From Sialis fuliginosa (Eukaryota > Arthropoda > Insecta > Megaloptera > Sialidae), in contig OY540814.1 in NCBI GenBank assembly GCA_961205875.1, positions 4,446,993 to 4,510,992 on the forward strand: a stretch of 64,000 nt of DNA. Direction: 5' to 3'. Shown here one piece after another: positions 1 through 11,761 of the stretch. Under the pieces are notes generated by a model, which saw only the letters and a program-made list of their open reading frames with translations, searched no databases and had not been told where the DNA came from. The position numbers and the translations under genes were made by a program. The stretch's first letter is position 1. The number at the start of each line of letters is the position of its first letter.

Positions 1-954
1 TTATAACAATTTTTCAATAAAAAATTATTTTAATACTTATTATAGTGGAGTGGAGAAAAAATATCGAAAAAGGAACTGAAGGGAAGGAGTAATTTTTTTA
101 AACCAATTTTTTAACCTTTTTGAAAAAAAATCTTTTTACGGATTCTCGTGTATGATTTTTTTTAATATCTCCAATTCTATTGGCCGGATTGTAAAAATAA
201 AAATTCATTTTATCCGATATGAATTTCCCTATAAATCGAAATATTTAAAAAAATGTATGCCCCCTTGTTCGGAGGCCATGGGGCACACATACGGCTCTGT
301 TCAAAGTGTTATTTACGTAAATTTTCTCTTTAAAAATAAATACTACTTTTAAAGCAGTTTCAAGTTGTTGATATTACTTTTTCAGATATTAAATCGAAAT
401 AGTTAGGAATTGATTTTCACTATTAATTATTGGAATTAATGGATTTATGTCGTTTCACTCTATCAAACATTATTATAATTTAAATAAATAATTTAAATAA
501 ATAAATTTTTTTAGTTGTGGGATTGCCCATATTGTAAAATTGTGTACACGTCATGGTACACAGTATTGCATCTTATTTATTGAGATGATAACATATAAAA
601 TATTTTACAATACAAATTTTTTTACAAATGTTTTTTGTGTCGAACATATTTACAATTTACATGTTCTGATGTTTTCCAACCAAAACTCTGGAATACGAGA
701 AAACTGCGGACCGGTACACTAGACACAAATATTGATAAATACAATGAACGCAAAATGACTAAATCCACTTACCTAACAACAGTCAACAAAAACGATGTTT
801 TATAAATATATTTTACAATCAGTTAAAATATTCTTCGAATTTTTTAAAAGTTTTTCACTTATCCAAGAAGTTTGGAATAAAAACTAGTAAATTAACAATA
901 AGTAGACATACATAAAAATGTTCGGTATTACAAAGATTTTTTTTCTCGTGTAAG
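1..954. other. AT-rich stretch, no gene seen
   Basis: No convincing coding region, RNA gene or structured repeat is visible. The short open frames here are AT-rich and have no recognisable motif, so they are treated as chance. Confidence 0.6.
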
Positions 955-1978
955 AGCTAAGTAAACGCTATCTGCGAGATATTAAATATAAATAACCCAT
1001 TGTCAGTTCTAATGAATGGTATGTTTATATTTTATACTAGCTGTTACCCGCAAACTTCGTTCGCGTCATATATATAATAAAATGATAAAATGTATATGGT
1101 TCGTGTGGAATTTAGGTTAGGTGCTGTAACGTTTTTGGGTTCAACTGACTTTAATAATTTCGTTTAACCTTTAATTGGTTCGGTAGAATGACATGTAGGT
1201 GCTCGGAAACGTAAACACTGTTATACTAGCTAAATAAATTTAATTTTAACTACCTTACAATATGCAAATACAAAACTTTCACTATTTCGAATACACAATC
1301 GGGCCTTTTGGCGATTACAAAAAAACTATAACTATTTCAAATACAAAAAAACTATTTCAAATACAAAATCTTTCACTATGTCTATTTCACAAACTTGCAC
1401 TAATTTGAATATAAAATGGTGGTCACTACCACAGAGCCTTACTACTCCTTAGCTTGCATTACATGGCTAAGGTAGCTACACTGTTTCTTAGATTTATTTA
1501 ACACTTTCGGCACTTTATAAATTATTGTGTTTCTCACGGCTCTGTGCTAACAACTGACTCTATACATATTTTTCGATGTCTCTCTACAAAAAGGATTACC
1601 TAATCTTACAACTAATTTCTACAAATCATTATTTAATAACCCAAGCGGCTATAATATAATATTGTTACAGTGCATACAAATATCATAATATTTTTTATCT
1701 AATACAATACACATAGCCTATGTCCTTCCTCAGGATGCAAGCTATATCCCTGCCAAATTTCATCACGATCGATTCAGCGGTTTAGCCGTAAAAAAGGTAT
1801 CAAACAGACAGAGAGACAGACACACTTTCGCTTTCATAACCTTGACGCATGTGCGACGTTAACTAGAAATCATCGATCTAAAAGCAGTGGTGACAAGTGC
1901 ACAATATAAAATGCATAGCATAAAATCCCGAGCAAATACATAACAATTTGACACCTCGCAGATAGCGTTAACTTAGCT
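955..1978. mobile_element. About 1-kb element bounded by 26-bp inverted repeats
   Basis: The left end reads AGCTAAGTAAACGCTATCTG and continues GCGAGAT. The reverse complement of the right end (1953-1978) matches at 24 of 26 positions. The space between holds a degraded retroposon-like sequence and no transposase. No clear target duplication could be fixed, so the exact ends and superfamily are open; a non-autonomous DNA transposon is the simplest reading. Confidence 0.55.
1035..1850 (+). repeat. Retroposon-like interspersed repeat
   Basis: It begins near CTAGCTGTTACCCGCAAAC and ends near 1850 with a segment meaning roughly 'catcacgatcgattcagcgg' followed by a CAGACAGA-type simple tail. This beginning and tail combination is a common design of insect short retroposons and LINE 3' ends. 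No open frame is retained. It lies inside the inverted-repeat element at 955-1978. Confidence 0.4.
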
Positions 1979-2340
1979 AATTGTTAGTAAATAAGTAATT
2001 TAGTAACATTGGTGACTAAATGACACAAAACTGTTATTTTAAAGTAATGTATCTTAATATTAGAATCACTTAGTTTTATTAATTTACAGAAAATATTAAA
2101 ATAGGAGTTTTCACACCTAATTAATTCTTGTGTCATTATTTTTATCAACTTTATTATTTTAATTTGTAATTTAATATTTATCACGTACAACAAAGGGGTA
2201 TTATTGATTTTTTTCCCAGAGAATAACTCTTACACAGGAAACCGGAAACGTCCGTCATAATTTTATTTATTGTTGCGGTTTTTGTACCCACCAACGTGCA
2301 GGTAGATTATACAATAACTTTTAATTACACGTACGTGAAA
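1979..2340. other. AT-rich spacer
   Basis: Nothing recognisable is visible apart from low-complexity AT sequence. Confidence 0.5.
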
Positions 2341-2347
2341 CCACACA

Positions 2348-2381
<34 letters not shown>

Positions 2382-2397
2382 TACTCACACACTCACA
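2341..2397. repeat. (CA)n microsatellite
   Basis: An uninterrupted CA tract of about 36 bases is flanked by imperfect ACAT and ACTC variants. Confidence 0.95.
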
Positions 2398-2778
2398 TAG
2401 AAACGTGCCAGACTAGACAAAGTAATGCTATTTTTGTGTTTATTGTATTTTAGTGTAGTATTTGTTTATTAGATAGAATTTTTATTTTAATATATTATTT
2501 ATGGATAGATTTAAAAAAAATAAAATAAAAAAATAAACAAAAGCAATAACGTAAGTAATGATATGGGTGTCATAGAAAATTTTAATAGAAAATAGCGGAC
2601 TTAGTGCTGGGGGGGGGGTCACCCAGGTACAGGAGGGTGCCAAGATAGCAGGGGTTATTTTAGAGTGGAAAAAAGGAATTTTAAAAGCTGTTATTTGGGG
2701 GGGGGGGAGTTAATTACTAACATTTTATTTTTTAAATTGACACGAATAAAACTATTCCGTTAATTTTTTTGTGTTTTT
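2398..2778. other. Spacer with G-runs
   Basis: AT-rich sequence containing two G homopolymer runs, near 2611 and 2697. The text around the first (CACCCAGGTACAGGAGGG) recalls hAT-type ends but has no partner. No gene is seen. Confidence 0.5.
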
Positions 2779-3311
2779 TAGGTTTCCGTAGAACACTAGG
2801 AAACCTTAGTTTGCCATGTCCGTCCTCAAAAAATTTAAGCCGATTAAGATGAAATTTGGTATACGGACGAAGACTGATAACACAAAAACAGAAATGATAA
2901 GATTTTTGAAAAAACATTTTTTTGGACCCCCTTTCCATAGACTGAAAAGTGAACTCATATTTTTTTTTCACTAACCCCATTGAGTGGGGGGGGGGTCAGT
3001 AGATAGGTCTCCTAAAATGCAATAAAAAATGTTATATGACATTTTGATTTTAACCCTTCAGTCACGATATATTTGCATTTAAATATCGTTATCAGAGCGT
3101 CCCCTCCCCTCTTCTACTTTCTAAACTATCGATGCAAAAATCTAAAAAAAAAAATCTAGAATGTAGCTAAAAGCTAGTACTTTCAATGAAAATTATAATG
3201 AACACTGTAGCTAGAATAGTTTATAAAAAAAATTGAAATAACTCTTATTTATAAATCGTAATGACTACGGAAACCTATCATATGCGTGCCCAACACGCAC
3301 TTGGCTGTTTT
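2779..3311 (+). repeat. Repeat family P, copy 1
   Basis: It starts TAGGTTTCCGTAG and its inner right end is the inverted CTACGGAAACCTA (to 3277), followed by a tail TGCGTGCCCAACACGCACTT. The interior carries the recurring text around GGACCCCCTTTCCATAGACT and AACCCTTCAGTCACGATAT. The same element recurs at 27458-27970 and 31791-32767, with a tail fragment at 7219-7256. No coding capacity is seen. Confidence 0.75.
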
Positions 3312-4561
3312 TTTTTCTCCTAAGTTTGATTAGATACCTGGCCCAAATATATAACAGTATATTTTAAGAACTATTTTAAAAGTATCAAAAATGTAGAGAA
3401 CACAGAATAATTTTTTTTATCCAACATTTTCTCCGCTCCATCCCCGGAATTTGCATTACCTCCGACCTTAATTCAACTGCATAAAACTTTAAGAAATCGT
3501 TAAGGTTTTTAAATTCTTCAAATGGTACTCAAACAAAACAAAAAAACATACCATACTTTTGTAGCAACTTTATATACGTTTCAAATTCTCACAAGAGATA
3601 AAATTACCTGATAACACCACAATAATGAAATCTTAAACTGCTTATGCGGCGAAACTCCATAAAAACTGCAGTCATTCATTTCAATAGAAAAATGCATTTA
3701 TTACAGAAATCATAAAGTAGGTGACGCGGCTGTAAAGGAGTTCGGTTACGCGATCAATCTCGAGTTAGCGGAGAATGTACTTGTCACAATGAAACATTCT
3801 TAGAATGCATTTATCGTTCCGAGACAGCTTTTAAAGTACTGGGAGCTATTAAAAAAAAACGTAACGATCGAGCGGGATAAAATACATAGCTCTGTAAAAA
3901 TCTGAATAGATATTGATTAGTTTAATGGCATAAAGTAATAATACTTTTAATTGTTCATTTAAGTTTTAAAATAAAATGTTCATGTACTTAATTTAAAAAA
4001 CTTTATATGTATGATATTGAGTATGGATATGTACTCGTAGGTACCTTTTAAAATTAATATTATTTGTAGGTATAGCTTCGCTATGGTATCGTGGAGTTTA
4101 CATATTTTAGATTTTTTAATTCTACTCAATTCTACTACATTATTTTGTTCAATATTTAACAGTTTAGGCAGCGTATTGCAAAAGAGTGCACTGGCAGTTA
4201 ACTTTTTTTCGACTTGTTTTACTATTGTCGTCACTGCTTATTCCTTATGTTACCTAACGTAACAAAATATATAATAAAACCTGGGGAAAGAAGATATCTA
4301 TAAATGAAGAAAAAAACACGTTAATCGGATAAGTGGTTCTCGAGTGATAAGCGCACTAACGGACAGACAGACAGACGTTGCGTTTTATAATGTGTAAGGA
4401 TTAGCAGTGACGCACCCTAGTGGCGTAACAAGGTTTTTTTATATTTAATAGTTCGCAAATGTAGATACTATATATTTTTATAACAATTTTGAATTATTTT
4501 TGAAAAAGTCCGACGACTCCTGAAAATTTTCGCTATCATTATACATATTCCCAATATTTTT
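3312..4561. other. Spacer with a GC-raised patch
   Basis: No gene is recognised. A patch at about 3720-3880 has clearly more G+C than its surroundings but shows no long open frame or splice context. Near 4365 a short GGACAGACAGACAGACG tract resembles a retroposon tail. Confidence 0.4.
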
Positions 4562-5290
4562 ATTTCTCGCAATATCGGAGATACGAGAAGCTTTGTGATC
4601 GTTTTAGAATGAGACGAAAAAAATTGTTCTCCGATTTCAAAATTTTAAATTGATCTTTCCGTTTCACGTCAAGACAAACACTTTTCGTTCCGTGTCTGTC
4701 TGTCTGTCTGTCCCCTGAATCCTTCTCACATACATAACTTATGAACCACTGAACCGATATTAATGAAACTTGGTTGGATGATTGGGTCTGGCTTGAGGAC
4801 GGTCCAATTTCAAAATCATCAAAATCGTGTGCATCCCAAAATAGTTATTTTTTCAAGATATGTATTTCAATAACGACACATGTTACGTGAAAATTTTATA
4901 GAATTTTTTTGTAGAACATTCAATTTCCTATAATATGTTACAAGTTTACAACGTTAGTTGTAAAATATCCCCTTACAAAGATTTATCTCAATTTGTATTA
5001 AAAAATCGAGTTTTTTTATTGTCATTTTGACAATTGCATAAAATATTTAGATTGAAATTGTCAAAAAAATTAAAAATATACGAAAAAATAATCAGGTGCG
5101 TCTTAAGAAAAATTTCGAACTAATATTTTTTAGTAAAATTGTATAAAAATTAAATGGTTAACCAATGCCAGGCAATTTATCTGAACACTTTATCGGTTCT
5201 TATTTAAATTTTTCAATAATTAACTAACTACCTTTGGTGAATTTAGCACAAGGAAGCATTGTGCATTTTCATACTTGGCAGATATTTTTA
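4562..5290 (+). repeat. Repeat family Q, copy 1
   Basis: It runs from CTCGCAATATCGGAGATACG through a (TGTC)n tract near 4697, then AACCACTGAACCGATATTAA, to the end CTTGGCAGATATTTT. Five copies lie in this window. Unlike copies 3 to 5 this one keeps a longer right part around 5190-5235. It has no coding capacity. The tract next to the gaaccgat..gaaactt motif is typical of short insect retroposons, but the class of Q is unproven. Confidence 0.75.
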
Positions 5291-5588
5291 TAACTCAGAT
5301 CCACAATTTACTATAATTATGCTAAATCTTAGCTTTTTAGGTCAAACGGTTCAGTAGCTTATATAGAAGGATGTTGCAGACAGACAGATACGGTAATTAT
5401 TTTCAAAGGTGTTTTTTTTTCGATTTTGGTATGAAACACTAAAAAAAATGGTCAAAATTAGGTACTTGCTTAATATTGACTATTGGATACCCATATTTGA
5501 GATGATATTGTGGATATTGGTATTTATCGTTTATAGTACCACCAAAGCCCTGTGTTCGAGTGTCTACTGCATGGCTAAAATATAATAA
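5291..5588. other. AT-rich spacer
   Basis: Nothing recognisable is visible. Confidence 0.5.
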
Positions 5589-5613
5589 CCTAACCTAACC
5601 TAACCTAACCTAA
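5589..5613. repeat. Interstitial telomere-like repeat (CCTAA)5
   Basis: Five perfect consecutive CCTAA units, the complement of the canonical insect telomere repeat TTAGG. The tract is short and sits in ordinary AT-rich DNA, so it is interstitial and not a chromosome end. Confidence 0.85.
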
Positions 5614-6350
5614 AATATTATTGTAATTGGTTTCTGAGAGCCCTTCAAATTATATTAAAATACTTTCTTAATTGTTGTATTTTTCCCTGTTTCATAGTTC
5701 GCGAAACAGTAGTTAAGAATCACTAGTCTAACCCAACATATACCCCTCTTTTCTCCAACCTTACAATCAATTCAATTGTTTTAATTGATTAATTTGATCA
5801 TGTTTACAAACTAAAAATACGGCAACAACTGTTTTTGTAACACTTGAAAGATTTCTTTCTAAATGTATTTCTATTTGCAACACCTAACATAAATGATTCA
5901 TGGATGTAAATGAAACTTATAACAATAAATCAAATTTTGATAAATTTATGGGTTCAACATAAATTTGTTCGTCTCCTACTTTCTACAGATACTGACTGCA
6001 ATGTAAAACTTTTAAAGCTATTTTTAACAAATTGAAACTTGTCACATAAGTCGTATCATTTATTTTACCATTTATATGTATACTGTATACATACACATAC
6101 GCTTTTGTAGATTTGCGATTTACGTAATGGTGCGATGTACCATTAAACAAGGTTGGATAAACTTTTTTTTAGATTTTGTATTCCTACATATATATTAATA
6201 TGTAAAAGTATTTCCAACATTTTTTGCAAAACACCTCCTTTTCGTTTTATTACCCTCACTTACTTCCCACATCTCCTAACAAATAAATTGTTTATGAGTA
6301 GGTAATAATAATAAGGTCTAAAAACAAAAATATGTTATTTATTTCCAATA
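5614..6350. other. AT-rich spacer
   Basis: No gene or structured repeat was recognised. Confidence 0.5.
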
Positions 6351-6352
6351 TA

Positions 6353-7085
6353 TACAGGATGATCCGGTTTGGGTACAGATATTTTAGGATCTGATTCCTT
6401 GGCTCATTGTGAGTAAAAAAACTCTACGGAAAGAAAGGGTCTATCTTCAACACCCTCTAAGCTACAGGGTGTTAAAAAAATTCCTTCAGAGTAGTATTTA
6501 CAAACAAAGATTATCTCATAACTTCCAAAGTAACGCAACTAGAACAACCAAAATGAGTCAGTTTCATAGGTAATTAACTAACGTATTTTTCAGTATTACC
6601 GTTATTGCTAACCGTGTTTCTGGTTCAGAGTTATTGCTCATCAAAGTTAAAAAATATATTTATTTTTTTGAAAATTTGTATGAAAATTACATTTTTCCCA
6701 AAAGTACTTATAATATGTGGTATTTTTTATCATTATTTTGATGTATCATAATGTTACCTACAAATTCACTATACCAAATTTAAACCTGGGTCTTACAGTT
6801 TTCCAGTTATAAAATCTAAATAATCCCCAACGTTACTATTTTGCTACCTATCCTATTAAATGAAACAGTCATAAATTTTTTTTGTTTGGCTCATTTTGGT
6901 TGCTCTAGTTACGTTACTTTGGAAGTTATTTGTTTGTAAATACTACTCTGACGGATTTTTTTAAACATCCTGTAGCTCAGAGGGTGTTGAAGATAGACCC
7001 TTTCTTTCCGTAGAGTTTTTTTACTCACAATGAGCCAAGGAATCAGCTCCTAAAATATATGTATCCCAAACCGGACCACCCTGTA
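6353..7085. mobile_element. 733-bp MITE with about 220-bp inverted arms
   Basis: It starts TACAGGATGATCCGGTTTGG and ends in the inverted form CCGGACCACCCTGTA. TA sits directly outside both ends (6351-6352 and 7086-7087), which fits a TA target duplication. The arms stay highly similar inward to about 6575 and 6870. It encodes no protein. TA duplications point to the Tc1/mariner-like group, though the family is not identified. Confidence 0.85.
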
Positions 7086-7218
7086 TAATACATTAATTTT
7101 AGGCAAATTTTTTATTTATAATTTTATAAAAAGGCTATTGTTTCATCCAAAAAAAATTATATGCAAGTATTTTAGCCAACTACTTTGTGAGGTCCCGATA
7201 ATTTTATACTAAATAAAA

Positions 7219-7256
7219 TGGCCGAGTGCATGTTGGGCACGCACATGATAGGGTTT
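7219..7256 (-). repeat. Repeat family P, tail fragment
   Basis: The text TTGGGCACGCACATGATAGG is the reverse complement of the P-family tail seen after copies 1 and 3. The body of the element is absent. Confidence 0.6.
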
Positions 7257-8675
7257 AAAGTAATTACTGATTAGCTATGGAACGAGGAAGAGTGCATTGT
7301 TTGACTTTACTAAATTAATATAATAAATACCCTTTACTATGAAATCCCCAGTATGGATTACCATAAATAAATAAAAATGATGCATGGAAAAAGTTTTCGT
7401 TACCAAACTTTCCGTGTGTTTTTTTTATTTCCTGTCAATTTATAGAACACTAAAAAGCTACTGTTGCCACACTCAAATCCATTTTTAAACTCAAGATAAT
7501 TGTGGGAACAGGAGCACAATGAATATGGCGAATAAAAGGTATGTTCGCCGAAGATTGCTCGGCGCGCTCAGCTCGTCCGGTTCGTTTGTAGTAAAATACT
7601 CAAGTCGACGCACCATGATACAAAAGATTAATAGCGTCAAAATAGTCAATAACTTATTTAAGTATAACTGAAATAAGTACCTATACATTTTAAAACAATT
7701 ACTATTTTACACTATGTAGACATTAATTTGTTAAATTGCAAGTTGTTTTTAGAATGTTGATAATTTATTGATGTTATGTTACGAACGTGTGACGGTAATA
7801 AATTATAGTATTATTTCCCTCTACATAAAGTACTATTACAATGTGTAGTTGTTCTATACATTGGAATGTAAATATTCAATTATTTCAAGTACCTATTATA
7901 CTGATGTACGTTATTATAAAAACTGTACCTGTCTACATTTTGTTTAATATAAGTAAGTTTTGGTTTGAGACTGAATTACGACGCCCCTTTACATTATCAT
8001 ATATTCATTATTACTCATTTTTCACCACTTTCACCATATTGTTTTGTTCGTTCAGAGACACTTTGGAAAGTGAGCTCTAAAAATTAAAAAACACTTCTGT
8101 CACACTGTCTCATGTCACTACGCCAAAGAAGTATAACTTCTAACTCGCATACTTAAGTACAGACACCCACTTTTTTAAGTTGTTTTTTTACAAAATTTGG
8201 GCTTGCTCGTGTAATTTTTTCCGAGAAATTACACGAGTCGCGCAAGTGCGATACGCTACAGTAAATTAAGCTTGTTTTGGGGCACATGTATGCTCGACGT
8301 TGCCAAATTTAATTTAATTATATATTTTATCTTTCTCTAACATATAGCGGACTTTGTTGCTCTCCGAGAAATATCTTAAATTTTGGTTCGTTTTTGGTTA
8401 GGTCGAAATTCGTTTAAAAATTCAACGTGAAGCGAGTCTGAGTTGAACCTAATAGCTTAAAAATAATTGATGGAGCCGAGTACACTGAGCATGCGGTAAA
8501 ACGCGCTGTTTTGGTCGTTTTTACACCGAAACACGAATTATAGGCCGATTCTGATTGAAACTATGTTGAAAACAGAATTTTGATTACAGCTCAAAAATTA
8601 GTTTCGGTCGGTCACTTCTAGTCAAGTGTTATGTTCTCTTCTGCTCGCTCTATTCTTTAATAGTCACCTATCTAC
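7257..8675. other. Spacer with one perfect hairpin
   Basis: No gene is recognised. At 8206-8237 a perfect 12-bp inverted repeat (CTCGTGTAATTT and its complement) flanks an 8-base loop. Several short open frames have no supporting motif. Confidence 0.5.
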
Positions 8676-9542
8676 TACATGGGCTAAAAAGTCTTTGGAC
8701 TGACATACAAATGGCGATATTAACAAAAAATCCTTATATTTCCCATAGAGTACCAACCTTAACTAGAATACTGTCGAAATTTCATGACATTTTATGTATT
8801 CTTGTTCAAGTTACAGCCTTCGAAGTGATGCTACTTTTGTTATTTTTTTGATCATGGAAAAAATGAATTTCGTGTTTTGATTAAACATTGTTTTTTGATG
8901 GGAAAAAATAACGTCCAAACAAAGGAGTGGCTTGATAAGTGTAACGGCACATCTGCCCCAGCTAATTCAATCATAAAAGATTGGTTTTCTGAGTTTCGTC
9001 GTGACCGCATGAGTATAAATGATGCACCACGTTCAGGAAGGCCAAATGAAGCAGTTACTCCAGAAAACATTCGAAAAATTCGTGAAATTGTGTTGAATGA
9101 CCGTAAAAAGAAAGCTAACACCATAGGCATCTCAAAGAAACGTGTTGGTCATATCCTCCATAAATGTTTACATATGAAAAAGCTTTGCGCCCGATGGGTA
9201 CCAAAAATGCTGTTTCACCAAGATAATGCACCATCTCATAAAGCTCGCGTTACGACCGATAAATTGAAGGAATTGTGCTATGAATTGGTTCCGCATCATA
9301 TTCTCCTGACCTGGTCCCCAGTGACTACTACCTTTTTCAGAAATTGAAAATGTGGCTCTGGCAAAAGATTTTACTCTAATGAAGAGGTCGAGTTGGAAAC
9401 AATCTACTATTTGAGGGACTTGACGCGAACCACGTGTTGGAACAAGTGCATTACTCTAGATGGAGATTATGTCGAAGAATAAGAGTTTTTTCATTAAAAA
9501 AACGTTTTTTCATTGTAAGGCCAAATACTTTTCTTATGATTA
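8676..9542 (+). mobile_element. Internally deleted mariner element
   Basis: Imperfect terminal inverted repeats (core AAAAAGTCTTTGGAC on the left, AAAAGTATTTGGCC on the right in complement) lie just inside TA dinucleotides. The element is about 865 bp, against about 1.3 kb for a full mariner. The missing part is the middle of the transposase gene. TIRs, TA target and coding remnant together make the assignment firm. Confidence 0.9.
8854..9482 (+). pseudogene. Mariner transposase, deleted and frameshifted
   Basis: A mariner transposase would bind the terminal repeats and cut and paste the element. The N-terminal DNA-binding region is present (KHCFLMGKNN near residue 10, DAPRSGRPNE linker). 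The reading frame then jumps from the WVPKM motif straight to FHQDNAPSHKA, so roughly 100 residues, including the first catalytic Asp, are gone. The second Asp is in the retained QDNAPSH block. The start codon at 8854 is out of phase because of a run of A. The region of the third Asp (near 9320) is read in another frame, and the C-terminal part to the stop at 9480-9482 returns to the first frame. With these breaks it cannot be active. Confidence 0.92.
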
Positions 9543-10425
9543 AATCAAACGGAGAAGAGAATTAGAAACATATTTATAATTGTATCCATAACCCATTTCA
9601 TGTACGCCACTGTTAGAAACAATAAACAAATACAACGTATACCAGAGTATACCTATATATCAAACGTCGAGCGATTCGTCCGTGTGTCAAAAATCCGAAA
9701 GATAATTTAATCGTGAACAATGCAAATCGTAACTTGTGTCGGCGGAGAGACTGGCTGCTGTCACACATGTTAGACAAAAACAGAGATGCACGGATGTCGA
9801 ATGATACACAAGAACCGTTGCGTGATGCTGCTTTATTGATTGCCTACGACGACAATGTACAGAATTAAAACCCCTTTTCATTTTACAAACTCACCATTTC
9901 GTACCTAATTGATTTTAATATGACATTTACATTGGAGTGTATGCATCGCTCGCTCGATTCAAATCCAGTTGTTGTCGATCTGTTTTACTCTCGACCGTTT
10001 TTAAATTGGCTTGTGTCTGTCTGCGTTGCGATATTGTTGGCAAATAAAATATCTCGTGTGGACACCACATGGTTCTAATATACATAGGGTGATCGAATGT
10101 ACTCCTCATATTGTCGGAATGAGACCATACCACAATGTATTTTGTTTTATAAAAATACTTTTGATGAAAACAACTTTTTAGGGTAAATTAGGTACAATCA
10201 GCTCTTGTTTTCTCGATATTGCTAAACCCTATTTTTTCGATATGCAAACATTCAAATTCGTATATATATATTTTTAAATCAAATACTTCAACCAAATAAA
10301 AGATTTTTTACCCCGTTTTTCAAGCAATATTTTAATGGCTATTAATGTTTTTTCTTTATTCAGAAATTGTTATATTTGTTAACTATAATTTTTTTCTAAC
10401 AAAATAATTTTCTTTTAATTACAAA
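9543..10425. other. Spacer with a GC-raised, coding-like patch
   Basis: At about 9625-9869 the plus strand is open from stop to stop for about 80 codons, ending in TAA after TACGACGACAATGTACAG, and the patch has more G+C than its flanks. No family is recognised and no splice sites are clear. The opposite strand is also open here, so coding is unproven. The rest is AT-rich. Confidence 0.35.
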
Positions 10426-10453
10426 CTTGAACCCGAACCCGAACCTGAACCCT
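10426..10453 (+). repeat. GAACCC-type tract, copy 1
   Basis: A short imperfect hexamer array (TTGAACCCGAACCCGAACCT) follows the text TTTTCTTTTAATTACAAA. The same flank and array recur at 26300. Confidence 0.6.
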
Positions 10454-11590
10454 ATAGATCTGGAGGCAGCGACCAAATTTGGTCATCATAGCAGCCCGCA
10501 AAATTTGTTTTGAAATTTGTTAATTGGGATATAAGAATTTAGTTAGATGGGTCCTATGATCCTAGGACGCTGCCTTTAGATAGAGCAGCCTGTCAGTTAT
10601 GTAAAAAAATAGCCGAAACATTTATAGCAGCCCGTCAGATTATAAATTCGTTAATTTTGTTATTTTATTAATCGCCATATAAATATCTGACAGCCCCATG
10701 TGCGCTTTGTAAGAAATCTGGATATTATTTTTTTTGTAGACCAAGTTCATTTTTATATGCAAATTATGAAGAAATCATTAACATTGTTATCATAAATTGT
10801 TAAAGTTATTATAAAAAATACTTCAGCGTGACACCCTAAGTAGTTTAACAGGCGATTGACTTTCGAATATCATGTTATTATTATAAAGCAGGAGCAAACT
10901 GAAATCTTTTTATAGGGTATCTAACAGTTGCTAATGTGATTTTTTGTCTTTTTTTCTACATACAATATCAAATGAAATATGTCTTCATCGATAAAATGTT
11001 TCAATTCCATGAAATTATAAATAATTCATTCAACGTCAAAAAACGTAAAAAAATCCCAATCTGACAACATTGTTTATACAACACATTTTCCCTGAACGTT
11101 CTGTGTAAGATTGGTAGGGGATTAGTGAAATATGACATGTTTTATATCAAATGAAAAATGTTAATCCCTCGAGAAGATAATCCTAAAACGCTAAATATCC
11201 TGCATCAGTCCCGAAAGGGTTAATTTATGTAATTTGTATTTTAAACATATTACAAACTCTGTACCAACAAAAAAATATAACATTCAGAAAATGTTTTAAT
11301 GCGAACATTAACGTAATTTAAATAAACGTTTGTGTTGTATTATGTAAACGAGGTGAATTGAATGCGATTGGAATGTATGTGGAAGTTTTGAACTATCTGC
11401 AAAAAACCATGGGCTCTACCATCTCTTCGTCGTTTCCAAATTAAATTATAATTTATAGCATCGAAAATACATATGTTCAATTTTGTACAGTACCTGATAT
11501 TAAATATTAACGTGGTGTGAACATATGGCTTATGTTGTAATTTTGGGGATTCTCTTTTTATCGATGAATCAAATCAATTTTACAAGGATA
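10454..11590. other. AT-rich spacer with scattered 'gcagccc' repeats
   Basis: Between 10480 and 10700 the text CAGCCCG/CAGCC recurs at irregular spacing together with related phrases. No gene or array of regular period is visible. Confidence 0.4.
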
Positions 11591-11663
11591 TTTTGTCCAA
11601 TGTCGCCCACAAGTGAATCATGTTCCTTTGTCCAATGTCGCCCACAAGTGAATCATGTCCCTT
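11591..11663. repeat. 35-bp tandem duplication
   Basis: The unit TTGTCCAATGTCGCCCACAA plus AGTGAATCATGT is present twice in tandem, starting at 11593 and 11628, with almost no divergence. It is therefore recent. Confidence 0.9.
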
Positions 11664-11761
11664 TAGATTACGATAGTATGGATGCATAACAAGCAACCTA
11701 GTCCATTACGAAACTGGTACTAAAACTTGGCTGCGGACATTTTTTTTAAATTATATTTTCA

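Noticed and set aside
8852..9130. Minus-strand 92-codon frame over the mariner
   Set aside because: It is the antisense shadow of the transposase N-terminus.
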